From positions 771,897 through 835,896 of the forward strand of contig CAXAMN010020890.1 of NCBI GenBank assembly GCA_963970005.1: 64,000 bases of DNA, in the 5' to 3' direction. The stretch is from Durusdinium trenchii. Taxonomy: Eukaryota > Sar > Dinophyceae > Suessiales > Symbiodiniaceae. Under the pieces are notes generated by a model, which searched no databases, was not told the DNA's origin, and saw only the letters and a program-made list of their open reading frames with translations. Positions 24,601 to 34,097 of this stretch are shown piece after piece (within the stretch, counting starts at the first letter, position 1; every line of letters starts with the position of its first letter). A program made the translations under genes and the position numbers.

Positions 24601-27600
24601 CATAGCTGGCTCTAGAACATGATCCTTGAAAACACAAGGCTATGTACTTTCTAGAGAGCTATACCTCGCCACTAGAAAATGTGTATATAACCTCTGAAGT
24701 TGTGCCCCCACGCCAGTTTTTTCTACAGAATGACATAGAATGACCTTCTTCATCCTTCTTCTAGAGGACCACTACAAACGGGGGGTGATTTTCCAGTGCT
24801 TTATGGCATACCCTGCAACTTATATGAGGGCACATCTCTGAGATAAGGGGCGCCAGAGATTCTTCCGCGCCCATCTCAGACCAGCAGACTGGTCCGCTCA
24901 ACGTAGCGCTCTCGCTGCCACGTTCGGTCGCAGGACTTGGCGCCCCGAACATCTCTCCGCAGTACTCCTTCCAGCTCGCATCGTCGCCTCGATTGGCTCG
25001 ACGACTCGATCGTCGCATCGCGCGTGCCAAACGGAACTCCAAACCGATGTGCCACACCGGCGGGTGTTGAACGACCAGTCAAGGGAGGAAGTTGGGCTGC
25101 TCCAGTCGGGCAACATCGGGGTGAGTGTAGACAGTGACCGGACAAGGAACTAATCAGAGCGTGTCTCCGGACAAGGAGAGGGCAAACTTTTGTAGTAGGA
25201 TGCTGGCCGGTGTGCAAGTGGTGGTCTGGCTGGGGGTCAAGCCGCCACAAGATGGTAACTTCTGTGCCTGTCTGTAGGCTTAAGTCAAAACATCTGCAGT
25301 AAACGTCCATGCTGAGATTCTATGTTGAGATCCCATATGTATATTTATATGAACATGAATGAACATGATGCCCCAAGAAAGGACACCCATAGCCCACACA
25401 GGTTCATCAATCCCCTTGGCCGTCCGTTTTTGGTCGCGCCGCGCGGTCCGACATCGGTCGAGAGGCGGTCCGAGGACACGAAGATCACTTCCAAGCCCTT
25501 GTCCTGTGAGAAGTCCGCAGTCCGCCAGGGTGGGGGGCGCTGGGCGCTCCGCCGTAGGTGTCATGTTTGTTGCTCCCTGAAGAGGGGGGGAGATGGTTGT
25601 TGCACTTGCAGTGCCCCATTGTAGTGGTCTCCCAAGGAGGGAGGCTCATCCCAGTCTCAAATGCGTTCCGTCCTGTTACCGGCCAAATCAGGATCCTAGG
25701 AGTTATCCATCCACAGGGTATTTGGGGGCGCCAGTGTTGAGTGACACCCATTTGAGGATGGCTTTTGAGTGCTGTAAGCTGTGGCTTTGCAGCACGTGTT
25801 GCCAACGGCCAGCTGTGGTGTTGCCGGCCAGCCAGCCTGTGCGCAGGATCTGTTTTGGTAAAACAGCCGGAATCATTGGACTGAAAGAGGTCTCATTCAC
25901 GGTATTTGTGAGTCTATACTCATCAGCAAGCTGCTGTTTGAAAAACATCGTAGGGAGTCATCTCAAGCAAAGGCAGTGAGGGAACTGCAATTCAAGCCGA
26001 CACAACTGAGCAACCTGAGATTCGTCTTAGGAGCCGCCGAAAATGCAGGGCAACTGGGCTTTGCTGTATAATGCCAATATAATACCATTGCCATATATCC
26101 ATGTATTGTCAAAGCATGTTGTCAAAGCATCTGCTACATTGGCTGGGCAGACTTACGAGGCCACCTGGGCCGGACCCATGAGACCTGGGCCGGACCCATG
26201 AGCCATGAGACCTGGGCCGGACCCATGAGACCTGGGCCGGACCCATGAGACCTGGGCCCACATGGCTCGAAGAAAGACTTAAGACCCTGGATGGGTGGCC
26301 CTTCGTTTCAAGACGGTCTCCTTCAAATGGGACGTATATGCTTCGGCCAACTTGGGAGTGAAACCACCTGAGCAGTGCCAACGGTGGCCGGCACGGTTTC
26401 TTCGAGCGGGATTAAGAGGGCCAGACGATAAATGGGGTGATAAAATGAGTGTACACTCATTGGAAGGAACGAAGCTTAGGCTTTTCACTTGTCATATCTC
26501 AGGCACTCAAACAATGACTATGGCCCAGAAGGTAGCGAGTCTCCTCACAGACTTAGTGAGTCTCCTAGACTTAGTGAGTCTCCCCGCATCCTCTGGTGGA
26601 TGAGATGCAACTTACATCAACATTTAGTCAACGCCGGTCAGTAGGCAGGAACCTTACTGCTTACTGCACCCGGCAAAAGGGCCTACTGTCCGTCCGTGAC
26701 TATACCCCAAATCTTGCTCACCACACAAGTCCAACGATGTCAATCCGGGTCTCTTAGCCAAAGCATCTGCCGAATGGACTCGACATCGATCGACCGCCAA
26801 GCCGCGACAAGGAGGGCACCAATGAGCTGAGAAGTAGAGGGCCACAGCCTCTCGTTTGTTGACACAGGGTTCATCCAAACAGGACCTATTGTGGGTCAGG
26901 GATACCGGATACATTTCCGGTGGTGGATAAACTCAGCTGACCTCTCAAGGTTTGCTGGCCGCAGAAAAGAGGTATTGCCTAAAAGGAAAATAAGAGAAAC
27001 ATCTCAATTGTCTAAATAGAAACATCATGAAACATCATGTTTGTTATATGTGTCTCGCTTTTAATCACTTGTGTTTTAGTTTCTATGTTGTTTCCAATTT
27101 ATTTCTACTCTACTACAAAAAACAAGTGTACTAAAGACTGAGGGCACACTGCGACACTGATATAGACTCAGGCAAAAGTTCGAAAAATCTGAGCATGTAT
27201 AAAAATATAAAGCAAGTACACATCAAAAACACCTGGTCTTGTTGTTCTGTTGTACAAATTATGTTGTTTACTTTCTTTACCTTTCAGATTCAGGGAAAGT
27301 TAAACGAGACTATTACTACGCCAACTGTATCGACAAAGCCAGTTACCGCATGTCCCGGGTCAAGACCAGCCCGATGGCCTTTTAAGTGAAATGTTTTTCT
27401 GGGTAAACAACCAGTAGGTTGGCCGGGTACCTCGCATCGACCGACCCTCTATTCTTCTCAGGGCATCATTGGTCTATTTTGGGGGGCACTTTGATCCTCC
27501 CGAGGGCAATACAAAAACACCTGGGACACGTGAAAGCAGCACAGGCGGTTGAAAGAATACAACTCGTGAAGTGCAGATCTCGTGTGGCCGGCAGTTTTTG

Positions 27601-29553
27601 TGTTTCTGGTCCCTGGAACTAAGAGAGGAAATTCTCCATGGATGCGGCGAATCTCGCATCTTCTGGTTGCTTATACTCGCGATCGTGTAGAAATAGGGGC
27701 AAGCAAAACAACATGCTTTCAACCACTTGCCCTGTATGTTCCTTTGGACTCAACCCACACATGCACATCGAAATGCCGACTTTGTTCAATGCCTTCGCGT
27801 CCCCTGGCCATGTCCCCTGCCTTCTTGTCTTTGAGTGCCTCCTCCACAGAAACCTTCTCATCACCTGAAACGTGCAAACAACGTGTCCACTCGTCGCAAA
27901 AACGGCGATTCCAAACATCGGTGGCTCTTGCCTCATTCGAGCCTCGTTCTGAGGAGTGTTTCTTCCTTTTTTTTGGGTTGACAGGTTGCATTCGATGATG
28001 ATGATGCTTGGATGGGACGCCGAAAAGAACACCTCGTCTTCCAGGCATCTGGAACTGCGACCTTTTCTCGAGCAACAGCAAAAGTATGGGTGGTGACAGA
28101 ACGTGCTGTAGTAGCTTTGGCTAATCCAGCACTTGAGCTTGCTCAAGGTGGCTACCACCTGAATCTTAACACATCTGTATATTACTATATATCTACACTA
28201 TGCTATATACTAGTAGGTTCATGCATCTATTGAGGGATTCTCAGAAACGCATTTGAGGTTGCTAATTTTGCCTCAAACCAGCCTCAACCCTGGGTGTCGA
28301 ATCGATATGCCGCCGAGGCTGCTGAGGTGTGGATGCAAAGTCATTCTTAATTCATATGAGCGACGGTCAAAACCTCTTATGCGGTGCAGTGCGCACTCTT
28401 CCCAACGTTATCGTTTTTCTGTGAACCTTATCGTTCCTGAGGGTTTGGACACACCTAACAAAAACCTTATCGTCTTTTCTGTGAATCTTGTCGTTCCTGA
28501 AGGTCTCCTGCACTTTACTTACTTAGTCTTCACTGTAGTGATGCTGCCTTTATCGGAGGTTTTGGCAGTTGCTCATATGACACTCACAATGTGTTGAGTT
28601 CACGCAAACTCCATTCTTTCTGAATTTGGCCTCAAACATTTTGTGTATATAGATGCCTCACAAAAGCTCGCGAATCCCTTAAACATCCTGATAAGCAACA
28701 CACACATCAAATTGGCTGATCCGCCAAGAAACCCTTTCTTTAATTGCGGTGTCGTTTTTGGCAAATTGACTTCCACTTTCCAAATGAACACCAGCCAGAC
28801 TTGGCTGACCAGTCATGACCAGTCATGCATTCATCACCCATTTGCGAGTAAGGGAGCCAGAAGTGGCTACTGAACTGCAGAGCAGTTCTCCATACGATGA
28901 GAACATCGGAACCTCCGATGTTCTACGCTTCCACCCCCTGAAAAAAGATCCCTTTGAAGCGGTGGCCGCATCCCACGGGAAACCCACCGGCCCAACCCCC
29001 GCGGAGACCATCCATCGGTTCATCCATGGAGACCGCATCAAGATCGGTGGCGACGTCCGCACCTCCACATTTGATCAAGTGCTCCTTAGATGGACTCTGA
29101 TGTTAACTGTGCATTGGATCGACATGATGTTGGACTGATTTTCTCTGTGCCGTGGCTAATATAGGACAACTTCTGCCTGTAACTAACCACGCTCGCCCTG
29201 GCTTGCCCTAGGAGCTGGATCTCACTACCCCAGAACCTCCTCCCGAGAATTTCTGGTTTCGAAACCAGAATATCCTTCCAGATTCAACAGGTGGCGCTTC
29301 TATTCTGCTGTTTTGGGTGGGTGCCCAGTGCCCAGTCGGATTTTCCACTGGTTGCATCCAATGAACTTGAACACCACACGGCGGCCGCCAGAAGTTGCAG
29401 CATCAAACAGACCCAAGAGACACAAAAACACCTAACTTAAGACAGGTCCCCCAACAAAACACAAAACACATCTATACAAGTGTTTTTAATTGTTTCTTTC
29501 TACTTGGTCAATGCCCAAGTGACGCCTAGCAGTTCCTTTGCACCCGATGCCAT
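10898..29553 (-). CDS. Nucleoredoxin-like protein, complete, 22 exons
   Basis: Exons (transcript order): 29553-29526, 27864-27821, 26848-26803, 26367-26321, 25503-25467, 24987-24951, 24178-24148, 23572-23532, 23197-23121, 22302-22268, 21397-21338, 20484-20405, 19665-19571, 18527-18449, 17178-17099, 16072-15999, 15665-15606, 14542-14480, 13956-13906, 12312-12252, 11743-11673, 10957-10898. They total 1257 nt, 418 residues plus stop, all in frame; human nucleoredoxin has 435. All 21 acceptors are AG|G. Donors are 12 GC, 7 GT and 2 GA. CPPC motifs lie at residues 35-38 and 175-178, with cis-Pro motifs GIPT at 101-104 and 241-244. The start MASGAKELLG has no upstream in-frame alternative that I can join. 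Expected role: thiol-disulfide oxidoreductase in cytosol or nucleus, since no signal peptide is seen. The least certain joins are exon 12/13 (gives KWKEL where the family usually has KWYKEL) and the ends of exons 16-18. Confidence 0.95.
15999..21397 (-). CDS. Nucleoredoxin exons 11-16: second CPPC thioredoxin-fold domain
   Basis: These exons give residues 142-297. The linker EVMGKGEFLKGEGTVGPEAI leads into AGKHLGLYFSAHWCPPCRAF, then TPQLAKW, then KELGDKFEIVFCSGDRDDES, DWCALPFDRKDD, YKIEGIPTFLIVDQEGNIV and GEFPWAPPVIQELDNPDEQA. It repeats the order of the first domain, so the two are tandem duplicates within one protein, but their sequences have diverged. The usual PWLALP is DWCALP here, which adds an extra cysteine next to the active-site face. 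Exon 13 (95 nt) and exon 16 (74 nt) are longer than the average exon of this gene. Intron 12 contains a copy of the TAGTAGC minisatellite. Confidence 0.93.
19940..19954. repeat. (AT)n microsatellite
   Basis: A short run of alternating A and T in nucleoredoxin intron 12. Confidence 0.85.
20118..20212 (+). repeat. TAGTAGC minisatellite, locus 2
   Basis: This shares the words CCTTGCTCC, TAGCGATGCCC, GCTTCTTGTT and TAGTAAGGCC, in the same order, with the array at 1941-2116, but CCTAG is often replaced by GTTCG or ACTAG. It lies in nucleoredoxin intron 12. Confidence 0.8.
22268..29553 (-). CDS. Nucleoredoxin exons 1-10: first CPPC thioredoxin-fold domain
   Basis: These exons give residues 1-141. 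The lead-in is MASGAKELLGDEKVSVEEAL. Then follow strand and active site AVALYFSAHWCPPCRGGFTP, helix KLAEAYTSHLK, strand DKGLEVIFVSSDRDD, the loop SWKEYCGEMPWLALP, and KVRGIPTMIILDPTDGS with the cis-proline. The domain closes with GRSAVMKDPTGEKFPWKPP. This follows the nucleoredoxin/tryparedoxin order element by element, and many junctions fall inside a conserved motif (for example RG|GFTP, DR|DD, EM|PW, PT|MI). That is strong evidence that the splice sites are right. Introns 4 and 10 use GA donors (AAG|GAGACC and AAG|GAGCTG). Both catalytic cysteines are intact, so this domain should be redox-active. Confidence 0.95.
22836..22914. repeat. Inverted repeat (hairpin) in nucleoredoxin intron 9
   Basis: Arms of 26 nt at 22836-22861 and 22889-22914 (GGGCTCCAA...AGAAGGT against its complement) pair with three mismatches around a 27-nt loop. 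It lies between exons 9 and 10. Confidence 0.85.
26164..26259 (+). repeat. 20-bp tandem array in nucleoredoxin intron 4
   Basis: The unit CCTGGGCCGGACCCATGAGA is repeated about 4.5 times; the second copy is followed by a 7-base insertion that repeats CATGAGA. Copies are nearly identical, so the array is recent or kept homogeneous. Confidence 0.95.
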
Positions 29554-29582
29554 GTCCTTGGGAGCTGAGGCACCACCTGGGG
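29554..29582 (-). promoter_or_regulatory. Probable spliced-leader acceptor upstream of the nucleoredoxin ATG
   Basis: Reading the - strand, a long pyrimidine-rich run (about 29634 down to 29579, ending TCCTCCACCCCAG) precedes an AG at 29578-29577. This would leave a 5' UTR of about 23 nt before the ATG at 29553. Dinoflagellate mRNAs receive a 22-nt leader by trans-splicing at such a site. Another AG lies closer to the ATG (CCTCAG), so the exact acceptor is uncertain. Confidence 0.4.
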
Positions 29583-31398
29583 TGGAGGAGCCGAGCAGGT
29601 TGACCGTCGGGGTGGAGGATGGAGTGGAACATGTATAGGGACTGACATCGTCCTCCGGGAACAAAAGCGTCTGCCTTGCATGTCCTGCACAGTCACACCC
29701 TTTTTTTGCTTGGCGCCCCCACAAAAAAGGATGAACTTGGATGAACTCTCGAGCTGAGCTTCATGATGTTGAATGTTGTCTTTGCAAAAATGAATCGCAA
29801 GGGAGCCAACAACAAGTACAACAAGTTGACACCTCTTCAACAGCCAACGACCTAGCATCACAGAAGTGCAAAGGGCGCACTGCCCGTGATCTATACCCTC
29901 CTCAGCAAGAACTGGCGCACACACCAGCCTGCTTAGAGCTGGCAAAATCCTTTTTGAAACCTTAAAGCCACCAGTGTGATCAGGCTGAGCCAAGAGCTTG
30001 GTCAGAATCTATTTGCTTGGGCCTGCTTGGAGCTGAGAATGGTCCCGCCCCCATCCTTCCACTTGCGCTGGTACCGAGCCACTTCCCATGACTTTCACGG
30101 CGCGGGAAGAACACGGATCGATGGATGGAGCGGAGCGTGCGGGGTCGCTGGAGCAATCAAGCTACCGGTGACCAGCTCGGTCAGTACGTCCGAGTCGAGA
30201 GTAGGGGTTCCCGACCTCCTGGTGAAAACCTGTTTTTTCCGTTCGTGCACCAGCCTAGGCAGCCTCAGAGAATGTTTCTAGCCACAGCAAGGAGGATTCA
30301 GGTGTGAATTTTCAACAAGAGGGGGGGTCCTGCTCTGATCATTTCTTCGAACTCGGAACCTCCAAGAGCCTGGCAGGATCTGGCAGGCCTGGCCCTTCAG
30401 CTAAGGTCAATCACAGTCTGTTCTTGAGGTGAGCACAAAACCTGATAAAGATTAGACTAGAATACTAGGGAATTGTATGGAATTGCCACCAATTTAAAGA
30501 TGCTTAGTCCGGCTTAGCCTCTGTAGTTTTGATCCATCTTTATCCAACAGTTAAGGGACTCCACGTGCTCAATATTCAAAAACAGTCGAAACTCAATTTT
30601 TTGTCCCCTTTGGTGGCTCTCAACAAACCTCGGTTGCATGGTGTCAAACGAGTGCCTCTTTGAATGGAAACTTCTGCAATACTGCAGACCCCAAAGTTGG
30701 TTGCTAAAATCAAACACAAACATTTATGTAATATAAATTTGGACCCTGAGTTTCAATAGAATGTTTGAAAGGATACACTGCTAACTGATCTATCATAACT
30801 TATCCACTTTGGGGGGGTGGTCACAACTCAGATCACTACAGAACTCAGTAACTGATCCAACCTCCTCGTCCCTTTTGTTGCGCGGACCCACTCGGAGTTG
30901 CAAGCAGCTGCTCTCCACCTGCGGTGACATGATACGGTTGTCTTGATTGAAACATTATGGCATATAACAAGCTATTTTTTCTCACCAACTTGAAAAAGAA
31001 AACACATGTTTACAATTGTTTACATATGTTGTTTGAAAGCATGCTATTGATATAATGATGGTTGACAAAACTCCTCATTGCTTCCCTGTGCGAAGCTGAA
31101 AACAAACAACAAAAAAACAACACGGATTCCTAGGGTCACGACAACATCAGGCAAAACGACCACACTGCATCATAACGAATTGGACAAACACGGTGCCTTC
31201 ATCCAGCGCACTTTGGCACTGTCCACATCAACGGGGCAAGGGAATGCGTAGCTCCTCGCCGCCGCCGCCGCAGTTATTTGGGCCAAAGGCGTGAATGCCA
31301 AGGGGTGCAGTGTTCTTGTCTTCCTGGATGTACGCGTAAACCAATCCAAACTGGACATGTGCCCCCAATAATTAAGCCGATATTGTGGCCACAGATTT
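29583..31398. other. Upstream region of nucleoredoxin, no firm gene
   Basis: No phase-linked exon was found. The first part carries the pyrimidine-rich run before the presumed trans-splice acceptor. The remainder should hold the nucleoredoxin promoter side and the 3' UTR of the next - strand gene. No TATA-like box can be assigned with confidence. Confidence 0.45.
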
Positions 31399-31761
31399 CT
31401 ACCTAACATGGGTCTGGCCAAATGACACGGCGTCGGTGTTCCTCTCCAACGAAGAAGACATATCAAAAAAGAAGGCAGGGAAGATCTTCTTGGACCTCGA
31501 AGTAAGCTGAGTGGCAAAGGAGGGCGCTAAGGCCTGTAGCTCACTGGCACCCGAGACAAGCTTTGAGAACATTTCCAAGTGGGCTGAGAGGCCCAGTAGT
31601 TTTAAGATGTCCTCCTTAAAACATGGGCCCCTGCCCAGCCGGATATGCCAAGCTCGCCAGCTGGCACTCCTCTGTCCCAAGCTCGGCGTGCTCAAGTGCA
31701 GCTCGTGACTGGCGAGGTCCAGTTGCACGGAGGATCTGCAGACGTCTCCCAGCTCAATGAC
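31399..31761 (-). CDS. Unidentified protein, probable terminal exon(s)
   Basis: A single frame of 121 codons including the TAG stop starts after an AG|G acceptor (CTCACAAG|GTC) in phase 0. It reads VIELGDVCRSSVQLDLASHE, then basic and helical segments, then CFKEDILKLLGLSAHLEMFS. Third positions are G/C-rich in the first half. I do not recognise the family. Possible internal donors (CTGG|GCAGGG, AAG|GAGGAC) mean the true exon may be shorter, with the rest intronic. It is the next coding candidate downstream of the exons at 34097-32118 on the same strand. The junction phase (2 to 0) does not fit directly, so either another exon lies between or the genes are separate. Confidence 0.45.
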   Translation of the reverse strand, partial: VIELGDVCRSSVQLDLASHELHLSTPSLGQRSASWRAWHIRLGRGPCFKEDILKLLGLSAHLEMFSKLVSGASELQALAPSFATQLTSRSKKIFPAFFFDMSSSLERNTDAVSFGQTHVR

Positions 31762-32117
31762 CTTGTGAGACGGTCGACTTTTTGGGGGGTTCTGAGAGGA
31801 TTTGTGCAAGGGTTGTTTCGGCATGTAAGAAAATTGCTTTGCCAGGATGGGGCTTCGCGGCTAAGCCAAGCAGATAATGGAACAGTTTAGACATGTTAAA
31901 TTAAACATGGAAGTGCAAATGGCCTCGTGGATGACCATTTTCCTCTACAATGTTACAAAAAGGTGGTTAATTTTCCACTGATACAATAGTCTCAACTCAC
32001 CGTATGCCTCGGAGGCCAATGCCTCGGAGAACAATCTCTGATCTTTCACTCTATCACCATCGGTCACTCTTCCTTCTCCTCCACCTCTTCTTGCTGAAGT
32101 AAGTACTGTACGTACAC

Positions 32118-34097
32118 CTGGTGATAATGCCTGGTAAGCCCTTGGCTTTGCGCGGCAAAGCTCCCTCTCTGGGTCCAAATCCATGGATAAAAGCGACATC
32201 GGCGACGGCTCTTTCCCCTTCTGCTCCCACTCCCAGATCGTTGAAGCCCTTCCCTGTCCGATCCAAATTCACTTTGACAGCCACATCCACAGCCCATGCC
32301 ACAGTCCATGCGACCCTCTGGGCATGGTGGGCTCCTGAGTTCACGGACTTTGGGGTGTCATGGAACAGTCTATACATCTTTATCTTTATGGTATCTGATT
32401 AGTCTGCCTGGGCCAGGCACCCCGTCCGATACTCAGTTTCGCACTTCCAATCCCACCCTGCTGGGTGCTCTGGCCAGTTGGAGACCTTCATCTTCCTCTA
32501 TGCACTGCACCATGGTGTCAGGCAAGCGCGGCATCCTCGCGTTACATCGAACCACCAGGAGTGCTGTCCCAAAGCCGAAGACGGAGCCTACCTTTGGGGG
32601 CCACTTCCAAGCAAAGTGAGGCCACTTCACTTCACGGACCGTTGGCGGTTTCCACGAAAACGACACGGGGCTGTTCTCATCTGCCAAGTATCAAGGTTGA
32701 ACATAACGATCTGAGACCACCCAGTTAACCATCCGTCGTGAAGGGAAGGGACCTTCCAAGATTGGAGCGTTGCGCCTGCTCCTTTGAGATGCTTTGCTTG
32801 AGATTTACTGAGAATGAGGTTCTCCCAAAAGGTCTTAAAAGGTCAACATACTCAAGAAGTTGGTGCTCAATTAATAACCTGTAAGCAATAGATGTAACAT
32901 GATGTAACCAATTGACCGGTGTGGCCAATCAACCAATCAGCTGTATAGCTCTCAGCTCCTTACACTCTCAGGGAGTGCAGCTTGCACTGTTTTGATGTTT
33001 CCAGGATCAGTTCCTCCAACAAGATCGCCGTTGGGACCTCTAGACTCCCAAGTCATTGAGACAGGCCAGCCAAAGAACGCCGCCAAGTGAAACCAAGTGA
33101 AACGCCAGGGTGTCATGGCTAGACTTGACTGTCTGACCATGTCTTTTCATATCTCAGGTCATGCCAGGAGGTTTCAACAATCCATATCCTATGAACAGAA
33201 ACCCGTATAGGAATGCATTTATGAAACCATTCTTGCATATTCTTGCTAATTCTCCAGCTTTGACCCTACGAGCAATACGCCCCTTCCAACGTCGTCACCT
33301 GCACCTTCTTGGCCTCTGAAGATCGAACGCGACAACCTAAGACCAGACCAGAATCCGACCAGACCAGACCCGAGAACATGGAACATGGAACTGATATATA
33401 CTTTCAAGCCTCCAACTGCCAACGCCCTCCGCCCTCGTTCCGCTGTCCTCCGCGGGATCGGCGCCAACTTCCTGCAACGCGAAGTTCGAGGTGTTTTGGG
33501 CGGCGGAAGGACCAAGTTCCGATTCGTGGATTTCGGCACGATTTCGGCTGGGGTAGACTAGACTTTGAGACCAGTGGGTAGTCTCGGCTCCCTCCAAAGA
33601 ATCATGGAATAAAGTATATGGAAACATGGTCCCTGGAAAGACCCTTTTGCTAAACAATAGGATCTTGGGTGCTCACTTCCATGTGAAGTTGGAGGGAGGC
33701 TAGTGAGGGAAGTCTCACACCAGTTGGTCGATGATTAAAAGCACGACCGAAGAAAAGGCCCAGCCAGTGGATAATGCGCTGTAGGGCCTTGACTCCAGAG
33801 GAATTGAGAAGTGGATTGTAATTGCTGTACCACTTTGAGCGTGAGAGCTATAAACCAGCAATCCTACCATTCTGCTTGCTCCTCTCTATCAAAAAAGAGT
33901 CTATCACCAGTCCTGCAGAAATAAACCCAGGGCCGTTGCACAGCTTCTCCAGGCAGTTGGTGTACCTGGCCAGTGCCGGCTAAAGAAGTGCAAGCCTTCA
34001 CGTTCCGAAAGACAAGCCTCGCAACTTCCACCACAGGAGGACTGTTGCTGGGTGGCCCATCCATGCCCATCCCAAACCGTGCCAAGCCCAAAGACAC
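32118..34097 (-). CDS. Unidentified protein, three phase-linked exons
   Basis: Exon 34097-33966 starts CACAG|G and reads VSLGLARFGMGMDGPP... then ARLVFRNVKACTSLAGTGQ, donor CAG|GTACAC. Exon 33471-33426 starts TTGCAG|G and reads EVGADPAEDSGTRAE, with a GC donor. Exon 32334-32118 starts CTCAG|G and reads AHHAQRVAWTVAWAVDVAVK..., LGVGAEGERAVADVAFIHGF, ending ACCAG|GTGTAC. The phases are 0-0, 0-1 and 1-2, and all acceptors are AG|G. No family is recognised; the third exon is a Val/Ala-rich, probably globular segment. The opposite strand is also open in 32121-32402 with the same third-position bias, but lacks an AG|G acceptor there. Earlier and later exons are missing. A foldback element lies in the first of these introns. 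Confidence 0.55.
33616..33686 (+). repeat. Foldback element, decayed copy 3
   Basis: The block GGAAACATGGTCCCTGGAAAGA, an AACAATAGG-like middle and CACTTCCATGT follow the order of the element at 51139-51227, but the outer inverted ends are mostly lost. It lies in an intron of the - strand gene. Confidence 0.5.

Noticed and set aside
28930..29080. + strand open segment HRFIHGDRIKIGGDVRTSTF inside nucleoredoxin intron 1
   Set aside because: No AG|G acceptor on +; exons 1 and 2 join directly without it. Possibly a stray old exon, but unsupported.
31645..31890. + strand frame of 81 codons (QLVTGEVQLHGGSADVSQLN)
   Set aside because: Mirror of the longer - strand exon at 31761-31399, which has an AG|G acceptor and a longer coherent frame.
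32121..32402. + strand frame starting ATGCCTGGTAAG (KPLALRGKAPSLGPNPW...)
   Set aside because: Mirror of the - strand exon 32334-32118, which has AG|G and AG|GT sites and matches its neighbours in phase.
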